Assembly (NCBI RefSeq): GCF_031583065.1
Contig: NZ_CP134053.1
Location: 806,001-870,000 of the forward strand
Origin: Streptomyces sp. CGMCC 4.7035
Lineage (GTDB): Bacteria > Actinomycetota > Actinomycetes > Streptomycetales > Streptomycetaceae
DNA length: 64,000 bases
Direction of reading: 5' to 3'
Positions 46,901 through 55,300 of the stretch are shown here, piece after piece (positions within the stretch are counted from its first letter, which is position 1; each line of letters opens with the position of its first letter). The notes under the pieces were generated by a model. The model saw only the letters and a program-made list of their open reading frames with translations. It searched no databases and was not told the origin of the DNA. The position numbers were made by a program, and so were the translations under genes.

Positions 46901-49172
46901 CCTGGCCGGGTTCGAGCACCAGGACGTGCCGTTCGAGCGGTTGGTGGAGGAACTGGCCCCGGCCCGTTCCCTGGCAAGGCATCCGCTGTTCCAGGTGATG
47001 CTCACCTACCAGAACAACGCCGAAGCGGTCCTGGACCTGCCGGGCGTTCGGGCCCACGGGCATGCGGTCGAGCAGGCCGGTGACACGCCGATCGCCGCTG
47101 TCGCGAAGTTCGACCTGGACGTCACGTTGTCGGAAGTCCTCGATGCCGACGGTGTCCCGGTGGGGATCCGTGGCGTGGTGACCGGATCGACGGATCTGTT
47201 CGATCCGGACACGGTGGCGGCGATCGGCCGGCGTCTCGAACGGGTACTGGAGGCAGTGGTCGCCGATCCGTCCGTGCCGTTGTCCGGGGTGGATGTGCTG
47301 GATGCCGGTGAGCTGGAACGGGTGTTGGTGGAGTGGAACGACACGGCGGTCGAGGTGGCGTCGGTGACGTTGCCGGAGTTGTTCGCGGCGCAGGTGGCGC
47401 GGACGCCGGATGTGCCGGCGGTGGTGTTCGAGGGTGGTTCGGTGTCGTATGCCGAGCTGGATGCGCGGGCGAATCGTCTGGCCCGGTATCTGTCGGGGCT
47501 GGGTGTGGGTGCGGAGTCGGTGGTGGCTCTGTGTCTGCCGCGTGGTGTGGATGTGATCGTGGCGATGCTGGCCGTGTCGAAGGCGGGGGCGGCGTATCTG
47601 CCGATCGATCCGGAGTATCCGGCGGAGCGGATCGCGTTCATGCTCACCGATGCCCGGGTGGCGGTTCTGGTCGGCATCGAGGACATCCTGGATGAGTTGC
47701 CGGCCGGTCGGGTTCCGACGGTGGCGTTGGACGATCCGCAGGTGGCCGCGGTGGTGTCGGCGATGTCCGGTGAGGTGTTGCCGGTGTCGTCGTGCGTGGA
47801 GCATCCGGCGTATGTGATCTACACGTCTGGGTCTACGGGGGTGCCCAAGGGTGTGGTGGTCACGCATGCGGGGTTGGGGAGTTTGGTGGCTTCCCAGTCG
47901 CGGAGGTTCGCGATCGGTGAGGGCAGCCGGGTGCTGCAGTTCGCCTCGGTCGGTTTCGATGCGGCCAGTGCTGAGATTTTCGTGTCGTTGTGTTCGGGTG
48001 CGTCCTTGGTGGTGGCTCCGGCACGGGAGTTGTTGCCGGGTGCCGGCTTGAGCGGTGTGGTGGCGAGGTTCGAGGTGACGCATGTGACGTTGCCGCCTGC
48101 GGTGTTGGCGGTGTTGGAGCCTGAGGATCTGGGTTCGGTGACGACGTTGGTGTCTGCGGGTGAGGCGCTGGGTGGGGAGTTGGTGGCCCGGTGGTCTTCT
48201 GGGCGGCGGCTGGTCAACGCGTACGGGCCGACGGAGACGACGGTGTGTGCGGCGATGTCGGGTGTGTTGTCGGCCGGGGATGTGCCGCATATCGGTACTC
48301 CGGTGTTCAACGCTCGGGCGTATGTGCTGGATGAGCGGCTTGTTCCGGTGCCGGTGGGTGTGGCCGGTGAGCTGTATATCGCGGGTGAGGGTCTGGCTCG
48401 TGGGTATGCGGGTCGTTCGGGTCTGACCGCGGAGCGGTTTGTCGCCGACCCGTTCGGTACTGCCACTGGTGGTGGTCGTTTGTACCGGACCGGGGATGTG
48501 GTGCGGTGGGATGCCGCGGGGAACCTGGTGTTCGCCGGGCGTGCGGATGAGCAGGTGAAGGTCCGTGGGTATCGGATCGAGCCGGGTGAGATCCAGGCGG
48601 TGATCGCCGCGCATCCGCAGGTGGCGCAGGCCGCGGTGATCGTGCGGGAGGATGCGGGCGGGGACAGGCGTCTGGTCGCCTACGTCGTCCCGACCGCCGA
48701 TGACGATGGTCAGAGCGGTGAAGGAGCTTCCGGGCTGCCGGTGGTGGTGCGGGAGTTCGTGGCCTCGCGTCTGCCGGAGTACATGGTCCCGGCTGCGGTG
48801 GTGGTGCTGGAGGCGCTGCCGCTGACACCCAACGGCAAGCTGGACCGCAAGGCCCTGCCCGCACCCGAGTCCGCGTCGGCGGCCGGTTCCGGGCGCGGCC
48901 CGGCCAACGCCCGTGAAGAGATGCTGTGCCAGGCGTTCGCCGAGGTCCTCGGACTGGAGTCCGTGAGCGTCGACGACGACTTCTTCGACCTGGGTGGACA
49001 CTCCCTGCTCGCGGCTCGCCTCGTCAGCCGGATCCGGGCGGCCCTGGGCGTCGAGGTAGACATACGGACCCTGTTCGAGGCTCCGACCGTGGCCGGGCTC
49101 GCAGCCCGGGTGGGAAATCAGAAGTCGACCAGGCCGGCGTTCCGGCCGATGCGCAATTCAGAGGAGTCCTGA
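16779..49172 (+). CDS. NRPS gene 2: ten complete C-A-T modules (modules 7-16), 10,797 aa
   Basis: A single uninterrupted frame from ATG 16779 to TGA 49170-49172. It has ten C-A-T modules of about 1,080 residues and is exceptionally large for one bacterial protein. C types in order: LCL, LCL, dual, LCL, LCL, LCL, LCL, dual, dual, LCL. Predicted residues: aromatic 7, D-hydrophobic 8, Phe9, Ala-like 10, Asn11, aromatic 12, D-aromatic 13, D-Thr14, aromatic 15, aromatic 16. The protein starts directly at the C1 motif ([13 protein letters not shown]), with no N-terminal docking helix. It ends after T16 in a tail [11 protein letters not shown], then ending NSEES, without a release domain. It is a middle subunit that takes the chain from gene 1's T6 and hands it to gene 3's C17. 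Modules 12/13 and 15/16 contain near-identical internal copies. Confidence 0.98.
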   Translation: MIPLSFAQQRLWFIGQLEGPSPLYNMPTVLRLSGEVDPAALASALQDVIGRHEVLRTVFPTAADGQPFQKILPLEEMDWNLDVVEVPAADMESAIDDATGYLFDLATEVPIRARLISAGPAEHVLVVVVHHIASDGWSMGPLARDLSAAYTARCEGLAPVWEPLPVQYADYTLWQRELLGSEDDPDSVISRQVDYWREALAGIPEELTLPTDRPRPTVASHRGHTVPFEMSAETHARLQALVLEQGVTVFMVVQAAVAVLLSKLGAGDDIPVGAAVAGRTEAALDDLVGFFVNTLVMRTDLSGDPTFIEVLDRVRQTTLAGFEHQDVPFERLVEELAPARSLSRHPLFQVMLTVQNNAEAVLNLPGIQAGWQAASTASTSAARFDLDLSLGEVFGTNGVPAGLRGGVTGSADLFDPETVAVFVERLVRVLEAVAADPSVSVSGVDVLDAGERDRVLRQWNDTDTVVPQVLVPGLFAGQVARTPDAPAVVFEGESVSYGELDARANRLARYLSGLGVGAESVVGLCLPRGVDMVVALLAVWKAGGAYVPVDPELPVERIAFMLADAGPVCVLTVSGVAGVLSGPEGASEGVPGVSVPVVVLDEPGVVAAVSSLSGGSVPVSLVSGQLAYVIYTSGSTGTPKGVAVSHGALANTVAVFTPVFGAVPGVGVLQFVSFSFDASVLDVAVALTSGARLVVASAAQRVDAGLLRDLVVSAGVRVASVVPSLLEMLSPGDLAPVEHMVVGSEAISARTAGAWAQGRVLSHAYGPTEAAVMMAAGVLDPGVAESAVVSFGRPSGNSRVFVLDERLAPVPVGVAGELYIAGAQLARGYAGRAGLTGERFVADPFDTTGGGRLYRTGDVVRWSESGELVFVGRADEQVKVRGFRIELGEIQAVIAAHPQVGQAAVIAREDVGGDKRLVAYVVPATGAEADPVVLREHVASRLPEYMVPAAVVVLDVLPLNTNGKLDRKALPAPDFTAIAGSGRGPANVREELLCQGFAEVLGLESVGVDDDFFALGGHSLLAVRLVSRVRAVLGVEVSLRMLFEAPTVAGLAARLSGAGAARSALVPWARPERLPLSFAQQRLWFIGQLEGPSALYNIPMVLGLSGEVDQAALAAALRDVIGRHEVLRTVFPTAADGQPYQQVIGLGELEWELQRVDVAVEDLPGAVAQATEYAFDLAVEVPIRAWLFSDGSGEHVLVVVVHHIAGDGWSTGPLAQDVSAAYAARLEGRAPVWEPLPVQYADYALWQRELLGSEDDPDSLISRQVEFWRDALAGAPEELALPADRLRPAVASHRGHSVPLQVPAEVYARLLSVAREQGVTVFMLVQAALAVLLSKLGAGEDIPIGAAIAGRTDEALDDLVGFFVNTLVMRTDVSGDPTFTELLGRVRETGLAGFEHQDVPFERLVEELAPSRSLSRHPLFQVMLTVQNNAEAVLDLPGVQAGGPASEQLAGTPVAAVAKFDLDVTVSEVVDAAGVPVGLNGVVTGSADLFDAESVAVIVERLVRVLEAVVADPAVPLSEVDVLDAGERRRVLVEWNDTDVVVPAATVPELFAAQAARVPDAPAVVGDGFEVSYAELDARSNRLARLLIGQGVGPESVVAVCLDRGLDLVVALLAVWKAGGAYLPVDPELPTERVSFMVADAEARCLLTSTARSGVVSGSFPSMVVDDPEVVEWLAECDGGPLMPDELAGVLFADHPAYVIYTSGSTGVPKGVVVRHAGAVNLVAPRAQQFGLDAGSRVLQFASVGFDAATWDLLLVLGSGACLVVAPAQELLPGAGLADVVARHGVTQVLLPPAVLAVLELEDLASVSTLVSGGEALGEELVARWAAGRRFVNAYGPTEITVCAVVSGPLAVGDAPHIGRPIANTRVFVLDERLRPVPVGVAGELYIAGAGLARGYVGRAGLTAERFVADPFDTAGAGGRLYRTGDVVRWSESGDLVYVGRADEQVKVRGFRIEPGEIEAALKAHPQVAQAAVIVREDAAGDKRLVAYVVPATGSEVDAAVLRAFVAERLPEYMVPSAVVVLEALPLTVNGKLDRRALPAPDFAAIAGSGRGPANVREEILCQGFAEVLGLESVGVEDDFFALGGHSLLAVRLVEWLRVRGVSVSVRALFVSPTPAGLAAASGAVAVVVPENLIPDGAQVITPEMLPLVELTEAEIQTVVAGVPGGAGNVADVYPLAPLQEGILFHHLLADGGQDAYVLPMVLEFDDRSRLDGFVGALQQVVDRHDVFRTSLVWQGLREPVQVVWRSAELPVTEMSLDTDSTDPAADLISAIGLSMDLQRAPLLDLHVAEVFGGRWLGLVRVHHLVQDHTAMDVVYDEVRTILAGRAEELPEPLPFRDFVAQARAGLDTGEHDDFFRELLAGVDEPTAAFGVSDVRGDGSGVVRAGRPMDAGLAARLREVARRLGASPATVMHVVWSRVLAVVSGRDDVVFGTVLFGRMNAGASADRVPGLFINTLPVRVRTSELDVLDAVTAMRGQLAGLLEHEHAPLALAQRASAVPADEPLFNTGFNYRHNTGGVRDESGGAGFEGVREVFSRESSTYPLTILVDDDGDGFDLAVDAVGPIDPQAVTGMLHAAVAALVPALEHALDGGARVPLSALDVLDADDRRRMLVEWNDTAAKVPSATLPELFAAQVARTPEAVAVMSESESVTYAELDVRANRLARYLAGLGVGPESVVGLCLPRGVDVIVAMLAVSKAGAAYLPIDPEYPAERIAFMLADARAAVLVGTEDVLDELPTGRAPMVALDDPQVAAQVSSMSGDALSVSLLADHPAYVIYTSGSTGVPKGVVVTHAGLGSLAATQAQRFAPGVGSRVLQFASVGFDAASWELLMALCSGACLVVASARELLPGAALAGVVARFGVTHATLPPAVLGVLEPEDLASVTTLVSAGEALGGELVARWTPGRRFVNAYGPTETTVCAAMSGVLEAGDVPGIGGPILNARVYVLDDRLTPVPAGVAGELYVAGVGLARGYVGRAGLTAGRFVADPFDTTGGGGRLYRTGDVVRWNADGELVYRGRADEQVKIRGFRIEPGEIQAVIAAHPLVAQAAVITREDAPGEKRLVAYVVPAVAGEDQGFDGADGLPSVLRELVASRLPEYMVPSAVMVLDALPLTPNGKLDRKALPGPDAATTAGSGRGPANEREEILCQAFAEILGLESIGVDDDFFVLGGHSLLAVRLASRVRTALGVELSLGTLFEAPTVAGLAERLSDAGAEQSALVPWARPGRLPLSFAQQRLWFIGQLEGPSALYNIPMVLALSGDVDSAALGSALRDVIGRHEVLRTVFPTAADGQPYQQIIGIDELDWELQSVEVAASDLDTEIAAAARNAFDLASEVPIRAWLFTDGSGERVLVVVVHHIAGDGWSTGPLARDVSTAYAARREGRAPVWEPLPVQYADYALWQRDRLGSEDDPDSLISQQVGFWREALAGTPEELALPVDRPRPAVAGHRGHAVPLQVSADVHARLLLVAREQGVTVFMLLQAALAVLLAKLGAGEDIPIGAAVAGRTDEALDDLVGFFVNTLVMRTDVSGDPTFTELLSRVRQASLAGFEHQDVPFERLVEELAPARSLSRHPLFQVMLTLQNNAEAELDLPGVQVDGHAASVTAVSVAKFDLDVAVSEVVDADGAAAGLRGVVTGSADLFDAGSVVVFAERLVRVLETVLADPSVPVSAVDVLDGDERRRVLEEWNETGFAAPEVSVPELFAAQVTRTPDAMAAVSDGVEVSYAELDARANRLARYLTGLGVGAESVVGLCLPRGVDMVVALLAVWKAGGAYLPIDPGHPVERIEFMVADAAPVCVLTVSGVPAVNAMTGVVPVVMLDDPRVSEAVSALSDADSGVPVSPGCAAYVIYTSGSTGLPKGVVVEQRSVAALVAWAGSRFGAGGEFERVLGSTSLSFDVSVFELLGPLCAGGCVEVVEDLLTLADGAADVGEVSLVSAVPSALARVLGGAGGGLAGVGRVVLAGEGLSAGVLGAVREALPGASVANIYGPTEATVYATAWFGDGDCDGDAQVREAGWVPPIGRPIGGVRAYVLDDRLAPVPVGVAGELYIAGSGVARGYLGRAGLTAGRFVADPFDAVGGGRLYRTGDVVRWNADGDLVFVGRADEQVKVRGFRIEPGEIEAVLTAHPPVAQAAVIVREDEPGDRHLVAYVVAVAGAEVDPGLLREHVSSRLPEYMVPSAVVVLDALPLNMNGKLDRRALPAPDFAALTGSGRGPANVREELLCLAFAEVLGLESVGVEDDFFTLGGHSLLAVRLVSRVRAVLGVELSLRMLFEAPTVAGLAARLSDAGAARSVLVPWARPERLPLSFAQQRLWFLGQLEGPSALYNIPMAIRLSGDVDSAALGAALRDVIGRHEVLRTVFPTAEGEPFQQVIGIDELDWGLQPVEVAAEELPGAVAAATEYAFDLAVEMPIRAWLFTDGSDESVLVVVVHHIAGDGWSMGPLAKDVSTAYAARCQGRAAQWSPLPVQYADYALWQRELLGSEDDPESLISRQVAYWRQALAGVPEQLALPTDRPRPAVASNRGHTVPLQVPADVHARLLRVAREQGVTVFMVLQAALAVLLSKLGAGEDVPIGAAVAGRTDEALDDLVGFFINSLVMRTDLSGDPTFEQVLARVRETSLAGFEHQDVPFERLVEELAPVRSLSRHPLFQVMLTVQNNAEAVLDLPGVQAGAHAASNTSMSAARFDLDVNVGEVFGADGVPAGIHGGVTGSADLFDAGTVAVIAERWVRVLEAVTADPSVPVSGVDVLDPGERRRVLVEWNDTDAVVPDALVPELFAGQAARTPDAVAVVADGVELSYAELEARANRLARYLTGLGVGAESVVGLCLPRGVDMVVALLAVWKSGGAYLPIDPEYPAERISFMLSDARAAVLVGTEDILDELPAVRVPVVALDDPQVAAVVSSVADGPVGVPVVPGQLAYVIYTSGSTGTPKGVGVTHGGLANYVVWAAGEYGPAAGGAVLHSSLAFDLTVTSVVVPLVAGSVVVASAEGGAEGLAGLVNASGGFDVLKVVPGHLPLLAELVTDAAASSAARVLVVGGEALSAGPVRDWLGRTPDSVVVNEYGPTEATVGCCVFRAVAGEPLDELVPIGRPVANTRLYVLDESLRPVPVGVAGELYIAGAQLARGYVGRAGLTGERFVADPFDTGGGGRLYRTGDVVRWDAEGNLVYLGRADEQVKVRGFRIEPGEIESVLTAHPEVAQAAVIAREDEPGDRRLVAYVVPTAGDDPDQDAGLDGDVVGSMPSLLREFVASRLPEYMVPAAVVVLDALPLTHNGKLDRRALPAPESAAVGGSGRGPANVREEMLCEAFAEVLGLSAVGVDDDFFALGGHSLLAVRLISRIRAALGAELDIRALFEAPTVAGLAARLSDAGVARSALVPWVRPERLPLSFAQQRLWFIGQLEGPSALYNIPVAIRLSGDVDQVALAAALRDVIGRHEVLRTVFPTADGQPYQQVIGLGELEWELQRVDVAAEDLPGAVARATEYAFDLAVEVPIRAWLFTAGPDEHALVVVVHHIAGDGWSTGPLAQDVSAAYAARLEGRAPVWEPLPVQYADYALWQRELLGDEQDQDSLISQQVAYWREALAGVPEELALPVDRPRPAVASHRGHTVLFEVPAAVQTRLQEIALDHGVTVFMVVQAALAVLLSKLGAGEDIPIGAAVAGRTDEALDDLVGFFVNTLVMRTDLSGDPSFEQVLTRVREAGLSAFAHQDVPFERLVEELAPARSLSRHPLFQVMLTVQNNAQAVLDLPGVRAGGQAATQLGGTPIAAVAKFDLDVTVSEVFDAEGVPSGLFGGVTGSADLFDPETVAVFVERLVRVLEAVAADPSVSVSGVDVLDAGERDRVLRQWNDTDTVVPQVLVPGLFAGQVARMPDAPAVVFEGESVSYGELDARANRLARYLSGLGVGAESVVGLCLPRGVDMVVALLAVWKAGGAYVPVDPELPVERIAFMLADAGPVCVLTVSGVAGVLSGPEGASEGVPGVSVPVVVLDEPGVVAAVSSLSGGSVPVSLVSGQLAYVIYTSGSTGTPKGVAVSHGALANTVAVFTPVFGAVPGVGVLQFVSFSFDASVLDVAVALTSGARLVVASAAQRVDAGLLRDLVVSAGVRVASVVPSLLEMLSPGDLAPVEHMVVGSEAISARTAGAWAQGRVLSHAYGPTEAAVMMAAGVLDPGVAESAVVSFGRPSGNSRVFVLDERLAPVPVGVAGELYIAGAQLARGYAGRAGLTGERFVADPFDTTGGGRLYRTGDVVRWSESGELVFVGRADEQVKVRGFRIELGEIQAVIAAHPQVAQAAVIAREDEGGDKRLVAYVIPTADADAGLVGGLPTALREHVASRLPEYMVPAAVVVLDVLPLNTNGKLDRKALPAPDFTAIAGSGRGPANAREELLCQAFAEVLGLSAVGVDDDFFALGGHSLLAVRLVSRVRAVLGVEVSLRVLFEAPTVAGLAARLSGAGVARSALVPWVRPERLPLSFAQQRLWFIGQLEGPSALYNIPMAIRLSGDVDQVALAAALRDVIGRHEVLRTMFPTADGQPFQQVIGLDDLEWELQLVQVAPTDLQAEVVAAAGYVFDLAVEVPIRAGLFSDGSDEHVLVVVVHHIAGDGWSTGPLAQDVSAAYAARVEGQAPVWEPLPVQYADYALWQRELLGSEDDPDSLISRQVEFWRDALAGAPEELALPVDRPRPAVASHRGHAVPVQVPADVHARLLSVAREQGVTVFMVVQAALAVLLSKLGAGEDIPMGAAVAGRTDEALDDLVGFFVNTLVMRTDLSGDPSFEQVLTRVREAGLSAFAHQDVPFERLVEELAPARSLSRHPLFQVMLTVQNNAQAVLDLPGVRAGGQAATQLGGTPIAAVAKFDLDVTVSEVFDAEGVPSGLFGGVTGSADLFDPETVAVFVERLVRVLEAVAADPSVSVSGVDVLDAGERDRVLRQWNDTDTVVPQVLVPGLFAGQVARTPDAPAVVFEGESVSYGELDARANRLARYLSGLGVGAESVVGLCLPRGVDMVVALLAVWKAGGAYVPVDPELPVERIAFMLADAGPVCVLTVSGVAGVLSGPEGASEGVPGVSVPVVVLDEPGVVAAVSSLSGGSVPVSLVSGQLAYVIYTSGSTGTPKGVAVSHGALANTVAVFTPVFGAVPGVGVLQFVSFSFDASVLDVAVALTSGARLVVASAAQRVDAGLLRDLVVSAGVRVASVVPSLLEMLSPGDLAPVEHMVVGSEAISARTAGAWAQGRVLSHAYGPTEAAVMMAAGVLDPGVAESAVVSFGRPSGNSRVFVLDERLAPVPVGVAGELYIAGAQLARGYAGRAGLTGERFVADPFDTTGGGGRLYRTGDVVRWSESGELVFVGRADEQVKVRGFRIELGEIQAVIAAHPQVGQAAVIAREDEGGDKRLVAYVVPATGAEADPVVLREHVASRLPEYMVPAAVVVLDVLPLNTNGKLDRKALPAPDFTAIAGSGRGPANVREELLCQGFAEVLGLESVGVDDDFFALGGHSLLAVRLVEWLRVRGVSVSVRALFVSPTPAGLAATSGAVSVVVPENLIPDGAQVITPEMLPLVELTEAEVQTVVGTVEGGAANVADIYPLAPLQEGIFFHHLLADGGQDAYALPTVLEFDGRSRLDGFLSALQQVIDRHDVFRTSVVWQGLREPVQVVWRSAALPVTEVRLDADAEDPAAELVASVGLSMDLGRAPLLDLHITEMSDGRWLGLLRMHHLVQDHTTLEVVLGEIQAVLEGRAEELPEPLSFREFVAQARAGLDTGEHEEFFRELLAGVDEPTAAFGVTDVRGDGSAVERAVLPVDPELAVRLREMSRRLGASPATVMHVAWSRVLAAVSGRDDVVFGTVLLGRMNAGAGSDRVPGLFMNTLPVRVRTTELDVQAAVAAMRGQLAGLLEHEHAPLALAQRVSGVPADEPLFTALFNYRHNTAGGAHGAGDGGARGGGFDGVRPVLARDSTNYPLTVSVDDSGAERFAVTVDAVGPIDPQAVAGMLLTAVGGVVSALENALDGGVQVPLSAVGVLDAAELDQVLRQWNDTDVVVPRGTLPEVFAAQVARTPDAVAVVSGDERLTYAQLDARANQLARLLAGHGVGPDSLVAVLMERSADLVVALLGVLKAGAAYLPIDPAYPAERIGFVLADARPSLVFTATACLPALSEVDVPVFVLDDPRTAARVADLDDSALTSAERCGSLLLDHPAYAIYTSGSTGRPKGVAVTHRNVMSLFASTMKLFEFGSDDVWSWFHSFAFDFSVWELWGALLHGGRLVVVSYEVSRSPEEFWDLLDRERVTVLSQTPSAFYQLIAAGASRPDSAAALRAVVFGGEALDPARLADWWAGRPGGRPRLVNMYGITETTVHVTYRALEAGDIGTAASAIGRGIPGLSVYVLDDGLRPVPAGVAGELYVAGAQLARGYMGRAGLTGERFVASPFGVGERMYRTGDRARWTADGDLVYLGRADEQVKIRGFRIEPGEIQAVIAEHPQVAQAAVIAREDVGGDRRLVAYVVPTADADADAADGLRAVLREHVASRLPEYMVPAAVVVLDGLPLTVNGKLDRKALPAPDFTAIAGSGRGPANVREEILCQAFAEVLGLESVGVDDDFFALGGHSLLAVRLVEWLRVRGVSVSVRALFETPTAVGLAAVAGAVSVVVPENLIPDGAQVITPEMLPLVELTEAEVQTVLGTVEGGAANVADIYPLAPLQEGIFFHHLLADGGQDAYVLPMVLEFDGRSRLDGFLSALQQVIDRHDVFRTSVVWQGLREPVQVVWRSAALPVTEVTLAADAADPAAELVASVGLSMDLGRAPLLDLHITEASDGRWLGLLRTHHLVQDHTTLEVVLGEIQAVLEDRIEDLPEPLPFREFVAQARAALDAGEHEEYFRELLGDVQEPTTAFGVSDVHGDGSKVVRTSLPVDAELAVRLREAARRLGASPATVMHVAWSRVLAVVSGRDDVVFGTLLFGRMNAGAGSDRVPGLFINTLPVRVRTGELNALDAVAAMRGQLAGLLEHEHAPLALAQRASAVPADESLFNSLFNYRHITNGGHQGADESGADRGSGFDGVRPLFARERTNYPLSVSIDDDGHGFGLVVDAVGSIDPQAVVAMLHTVVGHLVSALEDGLDGGGAQVPLSAVGVLDAAELDQVLRQWNDTGAPVSRGTLPELFAAQVARTPDVPAVVFEGGSVSYAELDARANRLARYLSGLGVGAESVVALCLPRGVDVIVAMLAVSKAGAAYLPIDPEYPAERIAFMLTDARVAVLVRTEDVLLDGLPAGLVRMVTLDDPQVAAEVSAMSDDAFSVSQLLDHSAYMIYTSGSTGVPKGVVVTHAGLGSLVASQSRRFAIGEGSRVLQFASVGFDAASAEIFVSLCSGASLVVAPARELLPGAGLSGVVARFGVTHVTLPPAVLAVLEPEDLGSVTTLVSAGEALGGELVARWSSGRRLVNAYGPTETTVCAAMSGVLSAGDVPHIGTPVFNARAYVLDERLVPVPVGVAGELYIAGEGLARGYAGRSGLTAERFVADPFGTATGGGRLYRTGDVVRWDAAGNLVFAGRADEQVKVRGYRIEPGEIQAVIAAHPQVAQAAVIVREDAGGDRRLVAYVVPTADDDADAAVAGGLPTALREHVASRLPEYMVPAAVVVLDTLPLTVNGKLDRKALPAPNFASAAGAGRGPANVREEILCQAFAEVLGLESVSVDDDFFALGGHSLLAVRLVSRVRAVLGIEVSLRMLFEAPTVAGLAARLSGAGVARSALVPWVRPERLPLSFAQQRLWFIGQLEGRSALYNVPVAIRLSGDVDQVALAAALRDVIGRHEVLRTVFPTAADGQPYQQIIGLDDLQWELQRVQVAAAELPGAVAQAVDYAFDLVSEVPIRAWLFTAGPEEHVLVVVVHHISGDGWSIGPLAKDVSAAYAARLEGRAPVWEPLPVQYADYALWQRELLGDDQDQNSLISRQVAYWRQALTGAPEELSLPVDRPRPEVASHRGHTVPVQVSADVHARIAGMARERGVTAFMVVQAALAVLLSKLGAGEDIPMGAAVAGRTDEALDDLVGFFVNTLVMRTDLSGDPTFTEVLDRVRRVSLAGFEHQDVPFERLVEELAPARSLARHPLFQVMLTYQNNAEAVLDLPGVRAHGHAVEQAGDTPIAAVAKFDLDVTLSEVLDADGVPVGIRGVVTGSTDLFDPDTVAAIGRRLERVLEAVVADPSVPLSGVDVLDAGELERVLVEWNDTAVEVASVTLPELFAAQVARTPDVPAVVFEGGSVSYAELDARANRLARYLSGLGVGAESVVALCLPRGVDVIVAMLAVSKAGAAYLPIDPEYPAERIAFMLTDARVAVLVGIEDILDELPAGRVPTVALDDPQVAAVVSAMSGEVLPVSSCVEHPAYVIYTSGSTGVPKGVVVTHAGLGSLVASQSRRFAIGEGSRVLQFASVGFDAASAEIFVSLCSGASLVVAPARELLPGAGLSGVVARFEVTHVTLPPAVLAVLEPEDLGSVTTLVSAGEALGGELVARWSSGRRLVNAYGPTETTVCAAMSGVLSAGDVPHIGTPVFNARAYVLDERLVPVPVGVAGELYIAGEGLARGYAGRSGLTAERFVADPFGTATGGGRLYRTGDVVRWDAAGNLVFAGRADEQVKVRGYRIEPGEIQAVIAAHPQVAQAAVIVREDAGGDRRLVAYVVPTADDDGQSGEGASGLPVVVREFVASRLPEYMVPAAVVVLEALPLTPNGKLDRKALPAPESASAAGSGRGPANAREEMLCQAFAEVLGLESVSVDDDFFDLGGHSLLAARLVSRIRAALGVEVDIRTLFEAPTVAGLAARVGNQKSTRPAFRPMRNSEES
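17991..19478 (+). repeat. Aromatic-A block copy 1 (A7)
   Basis: Near-identical over about 1,488 bases to 34125-35612 (offset 16,134). It carries C at 18223 (RTP) and the short Gly run before RLYRTGD. Confidence 0.94.
19998..23140 (+). other. Module 8: LCL C8, A8 (hydrophobic), T8
   Basis: C8 (about 19998-21341) has HHIAGDGWS at 20382. A8 (about 21366-22905) has YTSGSTG at 21879, FDAATWDL at 22014 and YGPTE at 22281. The code DAWLVGAVCK has the DAW..AVC frame of Phe-type pockets, but Leu at 278 instead of Thr. A hydrophobic residue (Phe or Leu type) is likely and is not resolved. T8 serine is at 23037. T8 is the 'VEWL' subtype before dual C9, predicting the D form. Confidence 0.87.
23166..26395 (+). 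other. Module 9: dual E/C-type C9, A9 (Phe), T9
   Basis: C9 (about 23166-24585) has YPLAPLQEG at 23298 and HHLVQDHT at 23685. A9 (about 24603-26150) has YTSGSTG at 25104, FDAASWEL at 25239 and YGPTE at 25506. The code DAWTVAAVCK is one conservative change from the GrsA Phe code (DAWTIAAICK family), so Phe is the best call. T9 serine is at 26286, in VLGGHSLL. It precedes an LCL domain, so L. Confidence 0.9.
26451..29613 (+). other. Module 10: LCL C10, A10 (Ala-like), T10
   Basis: C10 (about 26451-27785) has HHIAGDGWS at 26835. A10 (about 27807-29372) has YTSGSTG at 28311, FDVSVFEL at 28449 and YGPTE at 28722. The code DVFSVAIVYK begins like actinomycete Ala pockets (DVFSV...), so a small aliphatic residue is suggested with modest confidence. 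The same code recurs in module 20. T10 serine is at 29505, in TLGGHSLL. It precedes an LCL domain, so L. Confidence 0.87.
29670..32850 (+). other. Module 11: LCL C11, A11 (Asn), T11
   Basis: C11 (about 29670-31001) has HHIAGDGWS at 30051. A11 (about 31023-32610) has YTSGSTG at 31524, FDLTVTSV at 31656 and YGPTE at 31941. The code DLTKVGEVGK differs from the standard Asn code (DLTKLGEVGK) only by Val for Leu, so Asn is well supported. This is the only Asn-type pocket in the window. T11 serine is at 32742. It precedes an LCL domain, so L-Asn. Confidence 0.92.
32907..36090 (+). other. Module 12: LCL C12, A12 (aromatic-like), T12
   Basis: C12 (about 32907-34253) has HHIAGDGWS at 33288. A12 (about 34272-35850) has YTSGSTG at 34803, FDASVLDV at 34938 and YGPTE at 35205. 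The code is DALSVGAVMK, as in modules 7, 13 and 18. T12 serine is at 35982. It precedes an LCL domain, so L. From about 33776 to 35455 the DNA matches module 13 with essentially one difference noticed, 3,240 bases apart, which marks a tandem module duplication or recent conversion. Confidence 0.9.
34125..35612 (+). repeat. Aromatic-A block copy 2 (A12)
   Basis: Carries T at 34357 (RMP) and the short Gly run. Its identity with copy 3 extends leftwards to about 33776, into the C domain. Confidence 0.94.
36147..39315 (+). other. Module 13: LCL C13, A13 (aromatic-like), T13
   Basis: C13 (about 36147-37493) has HHIAGDGWS at 36528. A13 (about 37512-39080) has YTSGSTG at 38043, FDASVLDV at 38178 and YGPTE at 38445. 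The code is DALSVGAVMK. Unlike module 12, its T domain (serine 39210) is the 'VEWL' subtype before a dual domain, so the D form is predicted. The duplicated modules 12 and 13 thus probably give an L,D pair of the same residue. The A13-T13-C14 stretch recurs as A18-T18-C19. Confidence 0.9.
37365..38855 (+). repeat. Aromatic-A block copy 3 (A13)
   Basis: Carries C at 37597 (RTP) and the long Gly run (one extra GGT, with TTGTACCGG wobble changes) near 38700. It lies 3,240 bases from copy 2. Confidence 0.94.
39339..42620 (+). other. Module 14: dual E/C-type C14, A14 (Thr), T14
   Basis: C14 (about 39339-40785) has YPLAPLQEG at 39471 and HHLVQDHT at 39858. A14 (about 40794-42384) has YTSGSTG at 41310, FDFSVWEL at 41445 and a variant A5, YGITE, at 41745. 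The code DFWSVGMVHK matches the Thr pattern DFWNIGMVHK with Ser at 278, which is common in actinomycetes. Its core differs from neighbouring A domains (for example [10 protein letters not shown]), while from 42072 on it becomes identical to module 5. T14 serine is at 42516, before a dual domain, predicting D-allo-Thr. Confidence 0.91.
42072..42728 (+). repeat. Block W copy 2 (end of A14, T14, start of C15)
   Basis: Partner of 12892-13548. Immediately upstream, the A14 (Thr) and A5 (Gly) cores are unrelated at this level of identity, which places a sharp breakpoint at the A8 region. Confidence 0.94.
42645..45895 (+). other. Module 15: dual E/C-type C15, A15 (aromatic), T15
   Basis: C15 (about 42645-44091) has YPLAPLQEG at 42777 and HHLVQDHT at 43164. 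A15 (about 44103-45654) has YTSGSTG at 44607, FDAASAEI at 44742 and YGPTE at 45009. The code DAATVAAVCK is a Phe/Tyr-type pocket in which Trp239 is replaced by Ala. That would enlarge the pocket, so Tyr or another large aromatic residue is plausible. A short AT-richer stretch precedes the A3 motif. T15 serine is at 45786. It precedes an LCL domain, so L. Confidence 0.89.
44154..45495 (+). repeat. Aromatic-A block Z copy 1 (A15)
   Basis: Near-identical to 47370-48708 (offset 3,213 in the core), except for a divergent stretch at about 44450-44600 just before the A3 motif. Confidence 0.94.
45951..49169 (+). other. Module 16: LCL C16, A16 (aromatic), T16 and C-terminal tail
   Basis: C16 (about 45951-47309) has HHISGDGWS at 46335. 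A16 (about 47319-48870) has YTSGSTG at 47820, FDAASAEI at 47955 and YGPTE at 48222. The code DAATVAAVCK is as in module 15, and the DNA is nearly identical to A15 over about 1.3 kb. T16 (serine 49002) has the variant [12 protein letters not shown]. The tail after T16 matches the tail of gene 1. The next C domain is at the start of gene 3 and is LCL-type, so residue 16 should be L. Confidence 0.9.
47370..48708 (+). repeat. Aromatic-A block Z copy 2 (A16)
   Basis: Partner of the A15 block in the next module. A coding difference noticed downstream of A3 is Glu for Gly in RFEVTH versus RFGVTH. Identity ends in the A8-A9 linker. Confidence 0.94.
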
Positions 49173-49174
49173 TG
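49160..49174 (+). promoter_or_regulatory. Ribosome binding site and TGATG overlap between genes 2 and 3
   Basis: AGAGGAG at 49160-49166 lies five bases before ATG 49172-49174, and the TGA of gene 2 (49170-49172) shares its A with this ATG. The surrounding sequence is homologous to the gene 1/2 junction (same GAGTCCTGATG core, same upstream AATTC), indicating that the two junctions share an ancestor. Confidence 0.93.
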
Positions 49175-52100
49175 CTTCCGTTGTCGTTCGCACAGCGCCG
49201 GCTGTGGTTCATCGGGCAGTTGGAGGGGCCGAGCGCGCTCTACAACATCCCAATGGTGCTGGGGCTGTCCGGCGAGGTGGACTCCGTTGCGCTCGGTGCG
49301 GCGTTGCGCGATGTGATCGGCCGGCACGAAGTGCTGCGCACAGTGTTCCCGACCTCTGACGGCGAGCCGTACCAGCGGATCATCGGCATCGATGATCTGG
49401 CTTGGGAACTCCAAGTGGTTGAGGTGACCGCCGAAGAGCTGTCCGCCGAGACGGAAGCAGCCATGGGCTGCGTGTTCGACCTGGAGACGGAGGTGCCCAT
49501 CCGGGCTTGGCTGTTCAAGGTCGGCGCGGACGAGCACGTCTTGGTGGTCGTGGTGCACCACATTGCTGGTGACGGCTGGTCGTTGGCGCCGCTGGCCAAG
49601 GACCTCTCGACCGCGTACGCCGCGCGGTCCGAGAGCCGGGCACCGCGGTGGGAGCCGTTGCCGGGCCAGTACGCGGACTACGCGCTGTGGCAGCGCGAAC
49701 TGCTCGGCAGCAGGGACGACGCGGAAAGCCTGATCTCCCAGCAGGTCGCCTACTGGCGTGAGGCTTTGGCCGGGATTCCGGAGGAGCTGGCGCTGCCGGT
49801 GGACCGTCCGCGCCCGGCGGTGTCCAGTCATACCGGGCACGCCGTGCCGCTGCAGGTTTCTGCTGATGTGCACGCGCGGCTGCTGCGAATGGCGCGTGAG
49901 CAGGGTGTGACGGTGTTCATGGTGGTGCAGGCCGCGCTCGCGGTGCTGCTGTCGAAGCTGGGCGCCGGCGAGGACATCCCGATCGGTGCGGCAGTCGCCG
50001 GCCGCACCGACGAGGGGTTGAACGATCTCGTCGGGTTCTTCATCAACACCCTCGTGATGCGCACGGACCTGTCGGGCGATCCCACATTCACGGAACTGCT
50101 GGGCAGGATTCGGGAAACCGGGCTTTCGGCACTCGGTAGCCAAGATGTTCCGTTCGAGCTTCTGGTGGAGGAGCTGGCTCCTGCCCGTTCGCTGTCGCGG
50201 CATCCGTTGTTCCAGGTGATGCTCACCGTGCAGAACAACGCCCAGGCGGCGCTGGACCTGCCGGGCCTGCGGGTCGGCGGGCAGGCGGCGGAGCAGCTCA
50301 GCGAGAAGCCGATCGCGGCAGTCGCGAAGTTCGACCTGGACGTGACGGTGTCGGAGGTCCTCGATGCCGAGGGTGTTCCGGCCGGGCTGTTTGGTGGGGT
50401 GACCGGGTCTGCGGATCTGTTCGATCCGGAGACGGTTGCGGTGTTCGTCGAGCGTCTGGTGCGGGTGCTGGAGGCGGTGGCCGCCGATCCGTCGGTGTCG
50501 GTGTCCGGTGTGGATGTGCTGGATGCGGGTGAGCGGGACCAGGTGCTGCGTCAGTGGAACGACACGGCGGTCGAGGTGCCGTCCGCGACGTTGCCGGGGT
50601 TGTTCGCGGGGCAGGTGGCGCGGACGCCGGATGCGCCGGCGGTGGTGTTCGAGGGCGAGTCCGTCTCCTACGGGGAGCTGGATGCGCGTGCGAACCGTCT
50701 GGCCCGTTACCTGACCGGGTTGGGTGTGGGTCCGGAGTCGGTCGTCGCGGTGATGATGGAACGCGGCGTGGAGATGGTGGTGGCGCTGCTGGCCGTGCTG
50801 AAGGCCGGGGCTGCGTATCTGCCGGTGGATCCGGAACTGCCCGCCGAGCGGGTGTCGTTCATGCTGGCCGATGCCGGCGTGGTCGCTGTCGTCACCGGTG
50901 CTGGTCTCTCGGGTGTGGATGCCGGTTCGGTGCCGGTGGTGGCGTTGGATGAGCCGGGTGTGGTGTCGGCGGTGTCGTCGTTGTCCGATGCTGATCCTGG
51001 GGTGTTGGTGGTGTCGGGGCATGCGGCGTATGTGATTTATACGTCGGGGTCGACGGGGTTGCCGAAGGGTGTGGTGGTTTCGCATGCGGGGATTGTGAAC
51101 CGGTTGGTGTGGATGCAGGCGCGGTTCGGTCTTGGGGTCGGGGACCGGGTGTTGCACAAGACGCCGTTCGGTTTCGATGTGTCGGTGTGGGAGTTGTTCT
51201 GGCCGTTGGTGCAGGGTGCGGTGATGGTGGTGGCCCGGCCGGGTGGTCATCGGGATCCGGGGTATGTGGCGGGGTTGATCCGTGATGAGCGGGTGGACAC
51301 GGTGCATTTTGTGCCTTCGATGCTGGAGGCGTTCCTGGGTGTGGTGGGGGCGGGGGAGTGTGGGTCGCTGCGTCGGGTGGTGTGTTCGGGTGAGGCGTTG
51401 GGTGCTGGGGTGCGGGACCGGTTCTTCGGGGTGTTCGGTTCGGCGGTGGGGTTGTTCAATCTGTACGGTCCGACCGAGGCGTCGGTGGATGTGACCGGTC
51501 ATGGGGTGGTGGCTGACGGGGCGTCGGTGGTGCCGATCGGGCGTCCGGTGTTCAACACGCGGGTGTTCGTGCTGGATGAGCGGCTTGCTCCGGTGCCGGT
51601 GGGGGTGGCGGGTGAGTTGTATCTGGCTGGTGTGCAGTTGGCGCGGGGGTATGTGGGGCGTGCGGGTCTGACCGGTGAGCGGTTCGTCGCCGACCCGTTC
51701 GACACCACTGCCGGTGGTGGTGGGCGTTTGTACCGGACCGGGGATGTGGTGCGGTGGGACGCCGATGGTGATCTGGTGTATCTGGGGCGTGCGGATGAGC
51801 AGGTGAAGATCCGTGGGTATCGGATCGAGCCGGGCGAGATCCAGGCGGTCATCGCCGAGCACCCGCAGGTCGCGCAGGCGGCCGTGATCGCGCGGGAGGA
51901 TGTGGGCGGGGACAAGCGTCTGGTCGCCTACGTCGTCCCGGCAACCGGAGCGGAAGCCGATCCGGCAGTCCTGCGGGAGCATGTCGCTTCGCGTCTGCCG
52001 GAGTACATGGTTCCGGCTGCGGTGGTGGTGCTGGACGCGCTGCCGCTGACGCCCAACGGGAAGCTGGACCGGCGGGCCCTGCCCGCACCGGACTTCGCGT

Positions 52101-52330
52101 CCGCAGCCGGTTCCGGTCGCGGCCCGGCCAACGTCCGCGAGGAACTGCTGTGCCAGGCGTTCGCGGAGGTTCTGGGGCTGGAGTCGGTCGGTGTCGATGA
52201 CGACTTCTTCGCTCTGGGCGGTCATTCTCTGCTGGCGGTGCGGCTGGTGGAGTGGTTGCGGGTGCGGGGTGTGTCGGTGTCGGTGCGGGCGCTGTTCGTC
52301 TCGCCGACGCCGGCGGGTCTGGCGGCTGCG
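49172..52330 (+). other. Module 17: LCL C17, A17 (Ser), T17
   Basis: C17 (49172 to about 50521) has HHIAGDGWS at 49556. It carries the variant SALGSQDVPFELL where other LCL domains here read [14 protein letters not shown]17 (about 50540-52094) has YTSGSTG at 51038, FDVSVWEL at 51173 and YGPTE at 51464. The code is DVWHVSLVDK, that is Ser. T17 serine is at 52226, before a dual domain, so D-Ser. From about 51010 to 52320 the DNA looks identical to module 4. Confidence 0.91.
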
Positions 52331-55300
52331 TCGGGTGCGGTGTCGGTGGTGGTGCCGGAGAACCTGATCCCGGACGGGGCGCAGGTGATCACGCCGGAGA
52401 TGCTGCCGCTGGTCGAGTTGACCGAGGCCGAGGTCCAGGCCGTGGTCGGCACGGTCGAGGGCGGTGCGGCGAACGTGGCGGACATCTACCCGCTGGCCCC
52501 GCTGCAGGAAGGCATCCTCTTCCACCACCTGCTGGCCGACGGCGGCCAGGACGCCTACGTGTCACCTACGGTGATCGAGTTCGACGGCCGTTCCCGGCTC
52601 GACGGGTTCCTCTCCGCGTTGCAGCAGGTGATCGACCGGCATGACGTGTTCCGCACGTCGGTCGTGTGGCAGGGACTGCGTGAGCCGGTCCAGGTGGTGT
52701 GGCGGTCCGCGACACTGCCCGTGACCGAGGTGGCCCTCGATGCGCAGGCGGACGATCCCGCCGCCGAACTCATGTCCGTGGTGGGGCAGACGATGGATCT
52801 GGGGCGCGCACCGCTCCTGGACCTGCACGTCGCCCGGATGCCCGGTGGCCGGTGGCTGGGGTTGATACGGATACACCATGTGACACAGGACCACACCGCG
52901 ATGGAGGTCGTGTACGACGAGGTACGCACCATCCTCGCCGGGCGTGCCGAGGAGCTTCCCGAGCCGTTGCCGTTCCGGGACTTCGTCGCCCAGGCCAGGG
53001 CCGGCCTCGACACCGGCGAGCACGAGGAGTTCTTCCGCGAACTGCTCGCCGGCGTGGACGAGCCGACCGCCGCTTTCGGCATTAGCAACGTACGCGGGGA
53101 TGGCTCCGGGGTAGTGCGGGCGAGCGAGCCTGTCGATCCCGAGCTGGCGGTGCGCTTGCTGGAGGCGGCCCGTCGGCTGGGGGCAAGCCCGGCCACGGTG
53201 ATGCACGTGGCGTGGTCGCGGGTGCTGGCGATGATCTCCGGCCGTGACGACGTCGTCTTCGGCACCGTGCTGCTCGGCCGCATGAACGCCGGTGCCGGCT
53301 CGGACCGCGTGGGGCTGTTCATGAACACCCTGCCGGTGCGGGTGCGCACCGCCGAACTCGACGTACAGGCCGCGGTCACGGCAATGCGCGGTCAGCTGGC
53401 CGGGCTGCTCGAGCACGAGCACGCGCCGCTGGCCCTTGCACAGCGTGTCAGCGAGGTGCCGGCGGATGAACCGCTGTTCGCTGCGCTGTTCAACTACCGG
53501 CACAACACTGCCGGCGGGACTCGGGGCGCTGACGAGGGCGGTGCGGCCCGGGACGGCGGCTTTGAAGGTATCCGGCCGGTGTTCGCCCGGGAAAGCAGCA
53601 ACTACCCGTTGACGGTGTCCGTCGATGACAGTGGCGCCGAGCGCTTTGCCGTGACGGTGGATGCGGTCGGACCGATCGACCCGCAGGCAGTGGCGGGGAT
53701 GCTGCTCACCGCGGTCGGCGGTGTGGTGTCCGCCTTGGAGGCGGCCCTGGACGACGGCGTGCAGGTGCCGCTGTCGGCCGTGGGCGTTCTGGACGCCGCC
53801 GAGTTGCACCGGGTGTTGGTGGAGTGGAACGACACGGACACGGTGGTGCCGCAGGTTCTGGTGCCGGGGTTGTTCGCGGGGCAGGTGGCGCGGATGCCGG
53901 ATGCGCCGGCGGTGGTGTTCGAGGGCGAGTCCGTCTCCTATGGGGAGCTGGATGCGCGGGCGAATCGTCTGGCCCGGTATCTGTCGGGGTTGGGTGTGGG
54001 TGCGGAGTCGGTGGTGGGGTTGTGTCTGCCGCGTGGGGTGGACATGGTGGTGGCCCTGTTGGCGGTGTGGAAGGCCGGTGGCGCGTATGTGCCGGTGGAT
54101 CCGGAGCTGCCCGTGGAGCGGATCGCGTTCATGCTGGCTGATGCGGGGCCGGTGTGTGTGCTGACGGTGTCCGGGGTGGCCGGGGTGCTGTCCGGGCCGG
54201 AGGGTGCGTCGGAGGGCGTGCCGGGTGTGTCGGTGCCGGTGGTGGTGCTGGATGAGCCGGGTGTGGTGGCGGCGGTGTCGTCGTTGTCCGGTGGGTCTGT
54301 GCCGGTGTCGTTGGTGTCGGGGCAGTTGGCGTATGTGATTTATACGTCGGGGTCGACGGGGACGCCGAAGGGTGTGGCGGTCTCGCATGGGGCGTTGGCG
54401 AATACGGTGGCGGTGTTCACGCCGGTGTTCGGTGCGGTGCCGGGTGTGGGGGTGTTGCAGTTCGTTTCGTTCAGTTTCGATGCGTCGGTGCTGGATGTGG
54501 CGGTGGCGTTGACGTCGGGGGCGCGTTTGGTGGTGGCGTCGGCGGCGCAGCGGGTGGATGCGGGGTTGTTGCGGGATCTGGTGGTCTCGGCCGGGGTGCG
54601 GGTGGCCAGTGTGGTGCCGAGTCTGCTGGAGATGCTCTCGCCGGGGGATCTGGCGCCGGTGGAGCACATGGTGGTGGGTTCGGAGGCGATCTCTGCCCGG
54701 ACGGCCGGGGCGTGGGCGCAGGGCCGTGTGTTGTCCCATGCCTATGGTCCGACGGAGGCCGCGGTGATGATGGCGGCCGGGGTGCTGGATCCGGGGGTGG
54801 CGGAGTCTGCGGTGGTGTCGTTCGGGCGTCCGTCCGGTAACAGCCGGGTGTTCGTGCTGGACGAGCGGCTTGCTCCGGTGCCGGTGGGTGTGGCGGGTGA
54901 GTTGTATATCGCGGGTGCGCAGCTGGCCCGTGGGTATGCGGGCCGTGCGGGTCTGACCGGTGAGCGGTTCGTCGCCGACCCGTTCGACACCACCGGTGGT
55001 GGTGGCCGTTTGTACCGGACCGGGGATGTGGTGCGGTGGAGCGAGTCCGGTGAGCTGGTGTTCGTCGGGCGTGCGGATGAGCAGGTGAAGGTCCGTGGTT
55101 TCCGGATCGAGCCGGGCGAGATCCAGGCGGTCATCGCCGCGTACCCGCAGGTCGCCCAGGCGGCCGTGATCGCGCGGGAGGATGAGGGCGGGGACAAGCG
55201 TCTGGTCGCCTACGTCGTCCCGGCAACCGGTGCGGAAGCCGATCCGGTCGTGCTGCGGGAGCATGTTGCTTCGCGGCTGCCGGAGTACATGGTTCCGGCT

